A stretch of DNA of 5,355 nucleotides from positions 1 through 5,355 of the forward strand of contig CAMDZX010000121.1 in NCBI GenBank assembly GCA_945910925.1. Direction: 5' to 3'. Source of the DNA: an uncultured bacterium (lineage in GTDB: Bacteria > Cyanobacteriota > Vampirovibrionia > Gastranaerophilales > Gastranaerophilaceae). This document shows positions 1-5,123 of this stretch, in pieces. A model generated the notes under the pieces. It saw only the letters and a list, made by a program, of their open reading frames with translations. It was not told the DNA's origin and did not search any database. The translations under genes and the position numbers were made by a program. Position 1 is the stretch's first letter, and the number at the start of each line of letters is the position of its first letter.

Positions 1-237
1 ACTGATTTATTGAATGATAGAGAAAGAAGATTTCTTGCAGTAACCAATGCTGAGATTTATCCGAGAAACTCAAAGCAACCGCCAAGAAGATACAATTTCT
101 TAGAAATACACATGGACTATGTACTTATGGTGCATCCTACTTCACAGGCAGTGTTTAAAGAATCCGGCAAAACTCAGGAAGACATTGCAAGATTTAGAGA
201 GTTGAGATTAAAATTAAACCAAACTAAACCATTTTAG
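1..237 (+). CDS. C-terminal fragment of an unrecognised protein (5' end outside window)
   Basis: The frame is open from the first base to a TAG at 235-237, giving at least 79 codons. A TTG at 10-12 could act as a start, but the residues before it (T-D-L) read on smoothly, so I treat this as the end of a longer gene. Visible stretches are LLNDRERRFLAVTNAEIYP near the left edge, a hydrophobic strand-like segment (HMDYVLMVHP) and a charged helical tail rich in Arg, Lys and Glu. The 'LTDLLN..RRFLAVTNAEIY' pattern recalls small beta-rich domains of unknown function (DUF6812-like), but this is from memory and weak. No signal peptide or membrane segment is visible in the part present. Only 25 bp separate it from the TPR lipoprotein gene, so the two are probably cotranscribed with lgt. 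Function unknown. Confidence 0.65.
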   Translation, partial: TDLLNDRERRFLAVTNAEIYPRNSKQPPRRYNFLEIHMDYVLMVHPTSQAVFKESGKTQEDIARFRELRLKLNQTKPF

Positions 238-262
238 CAAAGGATAGAGATAGGGCATAGTT

Positions 263-847
263 ATGAGAAAAGCAATATTAGTTGTTACGGTACTTTTTAT
301 CGCAGTGATTTCTACTGCTTGTATAAATAATTTTGCAGTACAAGAATTGAATAATAAGGCGAAAGTATATCTTGATAGCGGTGACTATGATGCAGCAATA
401 AATCGTTTACAGGCAAGTATTGACTTGGATAGTACAATATTTGAAACTCATTATAATCTGGGAATTGCCTATATTAAAAATAAACAATACAAAAAAGCTA
501 TTGAAGCCTTATCTAAAGCTATTGACCTGAATTCGGAATGTGCTGATGCATACTATTCTTTGGCTATCGCTCAAGAAGCTTATGCGGAAGAATTATGTAA
601 TAGTTCTGATGATACAGAAGAAAATAAAACTGTAAATAGGCTTGATGATGAAGAAAATATTGTAGCCCCAAAAGAGCCTGTTATGTCAAAAGAAGAACGC
701 AGACGTACAGCGATAGAGCTTTATACAAATGCAGTTGCATCATACAACAAATATCTTGAAAAAACAGGTAATGCTAAGGATAAAGAAGATATCCAAAACC
801 AAATTAAAAGTTTAGAAGAAGAAATTACAAAACTTGGAAATGAGTAG
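263..847 (+). CDS. TPR-repeat lipoprotein
   Basis: A 194-residue exported lipoprotein, probably anchored in a membrane by a lipidated Cys20. The N-terminus has Arg2-Lys3, a hydrophobic core (residues 4-16) and a lipobox S17-T18-A19-C20. The residue after the Cys is Ile, not the Asp that retains lipoproteins in the inner membrane of enterobacteria. Two clear tetratricopeptide repeats follow (about 26-59 and 60-93), with typical Gly/Ala/Tyr positions such as GDYDAAI and YNLGIAYIKNKQYKKAI. A third repeat seems split: helix A at about 94-110 and helix B at about 146-167, separated by an acidic, Asn-rich linker (112-142). The C-terminus (172-194) looks like a charged coiled coil. TPR domains usually bind other proteins; the partner cannot be inferred. 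A weak ribosome site (AGGG at 252-255, 7 bases from ATG) fits this start. The next gene, lgt, begins 5 bp after the stop. Confidence 0.88.
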   Translation: MRKAILVVTVLFIAVISTACINNFAVQELNNKAKVYLDSGDYDAAINRLQASIDLDSTIFETHYNLGIAYIKNKQYKKAIEALSKAIDLNSECADAYYSLAIAQEAYAEELCNSSDDTEENKTVNRLDDEENIVAPKEPVMSKEERRRTAIELYTNAVASYNKYLEKTGNAKDKEDIQNQIKSLEEEITKLGNE

Positions 848-852
848 TATCC

Positions 853-1626
853 ATGCCTGTATTTATGTCACCCGGAAATGTTGCATTTTCTGTTTTCGGA
901 TTTGATATATATTTCTACGGAATTTTGATGGGTATTTCTATTGTAGCGGGATTGTATGTCGCAAACAGAACCGTTAGATATTTATACGGGTATGATAATG
1001 TAATATTTGATATTGCACCGTTAGTTTTACTTGGCGGAGTACTTGGTGCAAGATTGTATTATTGTATACTAAATCACGGATATTATTTTAACAGGTTACT
1101 TGAAATTTTTGATATCAGAGGAGGCGGCTTATCTATACATGGCGGAATGCTCGGTGGTGCAATAGCTTTGTGGTATATGTCAAAAAAATCTGATATCCGA
1201 TTTTCAAAATTGTGCGACGGTTTTGCTTTAGGGTTTCCGATTGCACAAGCTATTGCTCGCTGGGGAAATTTTTTTAATTCTGAAGCATTCGGCAGACCAA
1301 CGGATTTGGCATGGGGAGTATTTATTCCCGTTCAAAACAGACCGAATGAATATATTGACTGCTCTTACTTCCATCCGACATTTTTATATGAATCAATTCT
1401 TGATTTATTTATATTTATTATAATGTTGTGTGTTCTGCGCAGGCACAAACTAAATTGTGGGTGTTATGCAGCACTCTATCTTATACTTTATTCAATTGCA
1501 AGAATTCTTGTTGAGTCTTTGCGTATTGATAGCGTAGTACATCTCAAGGGAATACCATTTCCGATAATAGTATCAGCCTTTATAATTATTTTTGCAGGGG
1601 GTTATTTATTCAAAAAACGAGTATAA
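853..1626 (+). CDS. lgt: Prolipoprotein diacylglyceryl transferase
   Basis: Lgt moves a diacylglyceryl group from phosphatidylglycerol to the lipobox cysteine of prolipoproteins, the first step of lipoprotein maturation in the cytoplasmic membrane. The 257-residue product has the expected size and about seven hydrophobic segments (roughly 12-36, 52-73, 93-110, 120-135, 182-196, 204-222, 236-252). Family landmarks are present: Tyr22, GGGLSIHGG with His96, the signature ARWGNFFNSEAFG at 135-147 (Arg136, Asn139, Glu144, Gly147), HPTFLYES at 174-181, and Arg217/Glu221 in RILVESLR. By spacing these correspond to E. coli Tyr26, His103, Arg143, Asn146, Glu151, Gly154, Arg239 and Glu243. It follows the TPR lipoprotein stop by 5 bp with only a weak ribosome site, so coupled translation is likely. 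Met5 (865) is an alternative start. The last 21 bp overlap the 3' end of hisS on the other strand. Confidence 0.97.
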   Translation: MPVFMSPGNVAFSVFGFDIYFYGILMGISIVAGLYVANRTVRYLYGYDNVIFDIAPLVLLGGVLGARLYYCILNHGYYFNRLLEIFDIRGGGLSIHGGMLGGAIALWYMSKKSDIRFSKLCDGFALGFPIAQAIARWGNFFNSEAFGRPTDLAWGVFIPVQNRPNEYIDCSYFHPTFLYESILDLFIFIIMLCVLRRHKLNCGCYAALYLILYSIARILVESLRIDSVVHLKGIPFPIIVSAFIIIFAGGYLFKKRV

Positions 1627-2841
1627 TTCTTCTCTTTTGATAGTTGTTTGAGTAGATGTTGTTAAGTCTTTTATTGAAACCTGATTATTTGATATTTCAT
1701 CTTCGCCCAGAATGACGGCAAAATTCGCAACTTTTGAGGCTTTTTCCAACTGCTTTGTAAATTTTTTGTTTGTCATATCAAAATCACAACTTATACCATG
1801 TTCTCTTAATTCGGATACAAGTTTAACAGCCTCTGCGGCAGCATTTGATACAACATACGCTTTTAGTTTTTCTTCGTTTCTTTTTTCTAATAACGAATAC
1901 AATCTTTCCATACCCATTGCAAATCCGACAGCCGGAGTGTCCTGTCCGCCCAGGTTCCTGACAAGAGAATCATATCTGCCTCCGCCGCATACCGCATTTT
2001 GTGAACCCAAATTGTTTGATTTAATCTCAAACACGGTTCTGTTGTAATAATCCAAACCTCGTACCAGAAGTTTATTTACGGAATATTTTATATTGAGTAC
2101 ATCAAGATATGTTTTTAGATTTTGGAAATGCTCGGAGCATTCATCACATATAAAATCTGACTGTATAATTTCTTGAATTTCAGGTTTTGCATAAATTTCT
2201 TTACATGAGTCAACCTTACAATCCAACAGTCTTAGAGGATTTTTTTCAAATCTGGTTTGGCAATCTTCGCATAATTCGGAAAGATAAGGTCTAATAACAT
2301 CTTTTAACTTGTTTTTAAACACTTCTCTGCATTCCGGGCATCCGAGAGAATTGATTTCTACGTCTAAATCGTTAAGCCCGAGAACGTTTAGATATCTTAC
2401 CGCAATAGCAATTGCTTCAGCATCGGCAGTAGCATCTTTAATTCCGAACATCTCCATCCCTACCTGATGGAATTGTCTTTGTCTGCCGGCTTGAGGACGT
2501 TCATATCTGAACATAGGACCTTTGTACCAGAGCTTTACGGGTGCGCTCAAGCGATGCATACCGTTTTCTATGAATGAACGGACAACTCCCGCAGTATTTT
2601 CAGGTCTGAGAGTTAACGAACGTTCGCTTTTTTCAAAGGTATACATTTCTTTGTTTACGATATCGGTAGTATCTCCGACACCTCTGGCAAAAAGCTCTGT
2701 TGCTTCAAAAATAGGAGTGCGGATTTCTTTGTATCCTGCGTTTGAAAAAACTTCAAGAGCTTTTTCCTCCATAAAATGCCACAGAGAAATTTCTGCGGGT
2801 AAAATATCTTTTGTTCCTTTTTGTAGCTTTATAATTCCCAT
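1606..2841 (-). CDS. hisS: Histidine--tRNA ligase
   Basis: Class II aminoacyl-tRNA synthetase that charges tRNA-His in the cytoplasm. The 411-residue length is normal for the bacterial enzyme. Seen in order: KGTKDILP near the N-terminus (8-15); motif 1 region around residues 40-60; LRPENTAG (78-85); motif 2, FRYERPQAGRQRQFHQ (111-126); an insertion domain at about 168-240 with paired cysteines; the histidine-specific loop LVRGLDYYNRTVFE (259-272) with the key Arg261; GGGRYD (286-291); motif 3, AVGFAMGMERL (304-314); and a C-terminal anticodon-binding domain (about 325-411) with KKFTKQLEKA. The ATG at 2839-2841 is chosen because the KGTKDILP motif lies just after it and the next Met (24) would remove it. 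No ribosome site precedes it; a consensus promoter sits 6 bp upstream, suggesting a leaderless mRNA. The 3' end overlaps lgt by 21 bp. Confidence 0.98.
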   Translation of the reverse strand: MGIIKLQKGTKDILPAEISLWHFMEEKALEVFSNAGYKEIRTPIFEATELFARGVGDTTDIVNKEMYTFEKSERSLTLRPENTAGVVRSFIENGMHRLSAPVKLWYKGPMFRYERPQAGRQRQFHQVGMEMFGIKDATADAEAIAIAVRYLNVLGLNDLDVEINSLGCPECREVFKNKLKDVIRPYLSELCEDCQTRFEKNPLRLLDCKVDSCKEIYAKPEIQEIIQSDFICDECSEHFQNLKTYLDVLNIKYSVNKLLVRGLDYYNRTVFEIKSNNLGSQNAVCGGGRYDSLVRNLGGQDTPAVGFAMGMERLYSLLEKRNEEKLKAYVVSNAAAEAVKLVSELREHGISCDFDMTNKKFTKQLEKASKVANFAVILGEDEISNNQVSIKDLTTSTQTTIKREELYSFFE

Positions 2842-2847
2842 ACCCTG

Positions 2848-2876
2848 ATTATATTAAGACCAATAAGTAATGTCAA
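2848..2876 (-). promoter_or_regulatory. Perfect sigma70-type promoter for hisS
   Basis: Read on the minus strand, TTGACA (plus-strand 2871-2876) is followed by a 17-bp spacer and TATAAT (plus-strand 2848-2853). Both hexamers and the spacing match the consensus exactly. Only 6 bases (CAGGGT) separate the -10 box from the hisS ATG, so the usual initiation distance puts +1 at the A of ATG. The boxes and spacing are seen directly; use as a promoter is inferred. Confidence 0.85.
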
Positions 2877-2880
2877 TTTC

Positions 2881-2909
2881 TTGTCTAAGTATGATGTGTA
2901 TTGTATAAT
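2881..2909 (+). promoter_or_regulatory. Sigma70-type promoter for the CooC-like ATPase / folD operon
   Basis: TTGTCT at 2881-2886 (4 of 6 matches to the -35 consensus), a 17-bp spacer and a perfect TATAAT at 2904-2909. Transcription would start near 2916, giving a leader of about 25 bases that contains the ribosome site AAAGGG (2928-2933). Its -35 box lies 4 bp from the -35 box of the divergent hisS promoter. Function is inferred from sequence. Confidence 0.75.
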
Positions 2910-2927
2910 TGATATACGTAAATTATG

Positions 2928-2933
2928 AAAGGG
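2928..2933 (+). promoter_or_regulatory. Ribosome binding site supporting a TTG start
   Basis: AAAGGG ends 7 bases before the TTG at 2941. This decides the start of the ATPase gene. An ATG at 2925-2927 is out of frame with the P-loop and lies before this site. Confidence 0.6.
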
Positions 2934-2940
2934 ATTAAAT

Positions 2941-3693
2941 TTGGCTACAACAATTGCAGTTACGGGGAAAAGTGGCAGCGGAAAAACAACAATCGTTAAA
3001 TCGTTTTTAAAAATCATAAACGAATACTTCCCCGAGAAATCGGTTCTGATACTGGACAATGACTTATCAAGCGAATTCGGACACAGTTACGGGCTTGATA
3101 TCAGAAACACTATTTATGGTATCAGAAGCGGGAAACACGAGTATAAAACGGGAATTCCTCAACACATGACGAAACAGGAATATGTTGAATGGGCGATGGA
3201 GGATATCATATATTCGCTTAACGATACGACGGATATTCTTGTTTCTTGGTTTATCGGTTCAAAAGATTGTAGATGCCCTATTACTGCCCAAATTAATGAT
3301 GCGGTTCTAAGGGTAATTAAAAGGTATGATTTTGTGATTTTTGATTGTGAATTTGATTTGAAATATCTAAACCAGCTTGTAGATATTGATATTGATTTAA
3401 CCGTGATTGTCGCAAATCCTACCGAAGACTCCATTCATCTTGCAAAACGTATTGAGGAGTTTTCTTCTAAATATGCGGCAGGCGGTCAAATGGGGGTGAT
3501 ACTAAATAAGGTTAAAAACCAAAATATGAATACGATTATGGAACTATTGAAGAAATATGATTTAGACGTTCTCGGAGTTGCACCGTTTGATGAAAATCTT
3601 GTACATAATTCTATTGAACGTGATTCAAAAATTGTACAGGATGCAATTAAAGAGTTTTATTACAGATTGAATATTCCACAGGTGATGTCATGA
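2941..3693 (+). CDS. CooC-like MinD/ParA-family P-loop ATPase
   Basis: A 250-residue soluble ATPase of the SIMIBI (MinD/NifH/CooC) class. The deviant Walker A loop GKSGSGKTT spans 9-17, with the signature Lys10 and catalytic Lys15. Switch I is probably DND (39-41), Walker B is VIFDCE (132-137, Asp135), and LNKV (188-191) is the likely base-binding segment. A C-x-C motif (Cys110-Arg-Cys112-Pro) precedes the Walker B strand. This matches the place and form of the CxC metal site in CooC ATPases, which help load nickel into carbon monoxide dehydrogenase as ATP-driven dimers. No MinD-type C-terminal amphipathic membrane helix is evident. The start is TTG, supported by AAAGGG 7 bases upstream. The stop overlaps the natural folD start (ATGA at 3690-3693). 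CooC-like membership is moderately supported; the true substrate is unknown, since no CODH gene is in view. Confidence 0.8.
   Translation: MATTIAVTGKSGSGKTTIVKSFLKIINEYFPEKSVLILDNDLSSEFGHSYGLDIRNTIYGIRSGKHEYKTGIPQHMTKQEYVEWAMEDIIYSLNDTTDILVSWFIGSKDCRCPITAQINDAVLRVIKRYDFVIFDCEFDLKYLNQLVDIDIDLTVIVANPTEDSIHLAKRIEEFSSKYAAGGQMGVILNKVKNQNMNTIMELLKKYDLDVLGVAPFDENLVHNSIERDSKIVQDAIKEFYYRLNIPQVMS
3680..3686 (+). promoter_or_regulatory. folD: Strong Shine-Dalgarno for the original folD start at 3690
   Basis: AGGTGAT fits the 3' end of 16S rRNA over seven bases, with the AGG ending 7 bases before the ATG at 3690-3692. It lies inside the last codons of the ATPase gene and shows that the ancestral folD start is this ATG, not the GTG at 3734. 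Confidence 0.7.
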
Positions 3694-3725
3694 TATTAGA
3701 TGGAAAAGCATTATTGAGGAAATAA
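3690..3725 (+). other. folD: Out-of-frame N-terminal remnant of folD
   Basis: Reading from the ATG at 3690 gives M-I-L-D-G-K-A-L-L-R-K and then TAA (3723-3725). I-L-D-G-K-A is the usual N-terminus of FolD proteins. It has the strong AGGTGAT ribosome site and the ATGA overlap with the preceding gene. The rest of FolD continues in the -1 frame (E-I-K-K-E-V from 3719). Adding one A to the AAA run at 3720-3722 restores M-I-L-D-G-K-A-L-L-R-K-I-K-K-E-V and a product of about 285 residues, the normal FolD size. The A7 run at 3724-3730 cannot be the culprit alone, because the TAA lies before its interior. Confidence 0.8.
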
Positions 3726-3733
3726 AAAAAGAA

Positions 3734-4546
3734 GTGCCAAAACTAAAAAAGCAACCGCACCTGGCAGTTATTCTGGTTGGCGATGATGCCGCAAGCAGGA
3801 TTTATGTAAACAATAAAAAGAAAACCGCACAGAGTCTTGGAATAAAATCGACCGTAATAGAACTCCCGTCAAATACTGAAGAAGATGTTGTAATAGAGCA
3901 TATTCAGCGTCTTAATAACGATGATAGTGTGACGGGTATTCTCGTTCAGATGCCGTTGCCGCCACATATTAATAAAGATAAAATCGTTTGTGCAATTGAC
4001 CCTAAAAAGGATGTGGATTGTTTTACACCTGAAAATGTCGGGAAACTTGCGATTGGGATGGAGCCGTATTTTTATCCTGTAACGCCTCAGGGGATATTAA
4101 TACTCCTTGATTATTACAAAATCCCGCTTGAGGGGAAACATGTTGTCGTAATAGGCAGGTCAAATATTGTAGGTAAACCTATGGTACAAATGCTTTTACG
4201 TCGTAACGCAACCGTTACTGTATGTCACTCATATACAAAAAATCTTGATGACATAATAAAAGCCGCTGATGTAATAATTTCAGCGGCAGGTAAAAAAATT
4301 GTAAGATGTAAGATGGTTAAGTATAAATCTGTTCTTGTTGACGTCGGTATATCAAGAGATACCAACGGCAAATTAACCGGCGATCTTAACTTTTCGGATT
4401 TTAAAGATATAAATGAAATTTTAGATTTTGTAGGGGCGTTCTCTCCTGTTCCCGGCGGTGTAGGACCGATGACAATAGCTTCTTTAATGTTGAATACCTT
4501 ACGAATCGAGCATACCGGTATCCTTCGTAGCATTTCCAAGTTGTGA
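3734..4546 (+). CDS. folD: Bifunctional methylenetetrahydrofolate dehydrogenase / cyclohydrolase (N-terminus frameshifted)
   Basis: FolD interconverts 5,10-methylene-, 5,10-methenyl- and 10-formyl-tetrahydrofolate using NADP+, feeding purine and formyl-Met synthesis. From the GTG at 3734 the product is 270 residues, about 15 short at the N-terminus. Visible: LAVILVGDDAAS (10-21), catalytic region IYVNNKKK with Tyr24 and Lys28 (E. coli Tyr50, Lys54), GILVQMPLP with Gln72 (E. coli Gln98), Asp95 in KDVD, the NADP-site GRSNIVGKPM, and PVPGGVGPMT near the C-terminus. Odd points: the residue after KDVD is Cys96, not the near-invariant Gly, and the first beta strand/helix (ILDGKAL) is in another frame. 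GAGGA at 3716-3720 is 13 bases from the GTG, a poor but possible restart. The gene may be a sequencing-error frameshift, a decaying gene, or translated by reinitiation. The 3' end overlaps the next minus-strand gene by 48 bp. Confidence 0.9.
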   Translation: MPKLKKQPHLAVILVGDDAASRIYVNNKKKTAQSLGIKSTVIELPSNTEEDVVIEHIQRLNNDDSVTGILVQMPLPPHINKDKIVCAIDPKKDVDCFTPENVGKLAIGMEPYFYPVTPQGILILLDYYKIPLEGKHVVVIGRSNIVGKPMVQMLLRRNATVTVCHSYTKNLDDIIKAADVIISAAGKKIVRCKMVKYKSVLVDVGISRDTNGKLTGDLNFSDFKDINEILDFVGAFSPVPGGVGPMTIASLMLNTLRIEHTGILRSISKL

Positions 4547-4960
4547 CTTGAGGGATTCTGCTTGAGCATTTAATTCTTCAAGCAATGTGTCATAGGTGCT
4601 TTGCATCATATCGTATTCGATATCTAATGCGGCATATTCTTCAAGTTTTTCTGGGTCATATGCTGGTACTTTCCAATCTGCATATTTTGTTGCATAACTT
4701 TGTACTTTGGCAGAACTTAATGTCTCAGATTTATTTTTTACAATCTCATTGCCAATTTTCAGTGATTTATCATCCTCACTACATGCTGCTTCAGCTGCAT
4801 CACTTGAAGATTCCCATTTACCCTCAGCAGATGTTTGTCTGGACAATTTAGCTGACATGTTTTCATGCAAATTAGCCCACTTGGTTTGTTCAAGTTGGTA
4901 AATCCCTATCTGGGATTTTACCGATAAATATTGAGCTAATAATGCTGATACGTCTGCCAT
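4499..4960 (-). CDS. Unrecognised 153-residue helical protein
   Basis: I do not recognise this family with confidence. The product is 153 residues, with no signal peptide or membrane segment. It looks mainly helical: 1-50 (MADVSALLAQYL onward, with Trp28 and Trp49), an acidic Ser/Ala-rich middle (50-66, with the only Cys at 60), 67-92, a short break at W96-KVPAYDP (97-103), and a strongly helical, Glu/Leu-rich C-terminal segment (104-141) likely to form a coiled coil. It ends in a polar tail, KDTGMLDS. The ATG at 4958-4960 is supported by AAGGA (plus-strand 4968-4972 complement) 7 bases upstream. Its last 48 bp are antisense to the folD 3' end. A fragment of another gene lies upstream on the same strand. 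A structural, secreted or chaperone-like role would be a guess. Confidence 0.8.
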   Translation of the reverse strand: MADVSALLAQYLSVKSQIGIYQLEQTKWANLHENMSAKLSRQTSAEGKWESSSDAAEAACSEDDKSLKIGNEIVKNKSETLSSAKVQSYATKYADWKVPAYDPEKLEEYAALDIEYDMMQSTYDTLLEELNAQAESLKSQLGNATKDTGMLDS

Positions 4961-4967
4961 TATTAAG

Positions 4968-4972
4968 TCCTT
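4968..4972 (-). promoter_or_regulatory. Ribosome binding site of the 153-residue protein gene
   Basis: AAGGA on the minus strand, 7 bases before the ATG at 4960. It supports both the start choice and the view that this is a real gene rather than a shadow of folD. Confidence 0.6.
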
Positions 4973-4990
4973 AAATTGATAACATCTTAC

Positions 4991-5013
4991 GTATATATAA
5001 AGTATATATATAA
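4991..5013. repeat. Alternating TA tract, a near-duplicate pair
   Basis: GTATATATAA (4991-5000) is followed after one base by GTATATATATAA (5002-5013), a small imperfect direct repeat of TA steps just upstream of the 153-residue protein gene. It contains minus-strand -10-like sequences (TATACT and TATATA), but no -35 box at a good spacing stands out. The promoter of the minus-strand gene probably lies in or near this tract. Confidence 0.5.
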
Positions 5014-5089
5014 TGTTTAATTTCAGGAGTTATGTTTTTTGTTACAAAAGTTCACAAATGTGGGCAAATGCGTGTAGGAGTTTTATTTG

Positions 5090-5102
5090 CTGATATTATC
5101 AG
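5090..5102. repeat. 13-bp perfect palindrome CTGATA-T-TATCAG
   Basis: Two 6-bp arms around a single central base, in the 163-bp gap between the two minus-strand genes (4961-5123). The one-base centre makes an RNA hairpin unlikely, so a dimeric protein-binding site is the more natural reading. It could also be chance in A+T-rich DNA. The rest of the gap holds only the TA tract and the ribosome site already listed. Confidence 0.4.
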
Positions 5103-5123
5103 TTGAGATATTTTTGTTGTAAT

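Noticed and set aside
2522..2848. 108-codon plus-strand open frame opposite the start of hisS
   Set aside because: It is antisense to well-conserved HisRS motifs, has no ribosome site or recognisable protein character, and would cross the hisS promoter; a shadow frame.
2842..2940. T-box or other riboswitch leader upstream of hisS
   Set aside because: Only 99 bp separate the genes and the promoter sits 6 bp from the ATG, leaving no room for a leader.
2829..3059. 76-codon minus-strand open frame opposite the ATPase start
   Set aside because: It runs through the divergent promoters and is the reverse of the P-loop coding region; no independent support.
3714..3730. Programmed -1 frameshift or transcript slippage joining the two folD frames
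   Set aside because: No X XXY YYZ heptamer precedes the TAA at 3723-3725, and the A7 run begins within that stop, so slippage there would not bypass it.
4585..4901. Plus-strand open frames across the 153-residue gene
   Set aside because: They have no ribosome site and odd composition, while the opposite frame has a good start and protein-like sequence.
5090..5102. Palindrome as a rho-independent terminator for the minus-strand fragment
   Set aside because: A single-base loop cannot form a stable hairpin, the stem is A+T-rich and no T-run follows on the minus strand.
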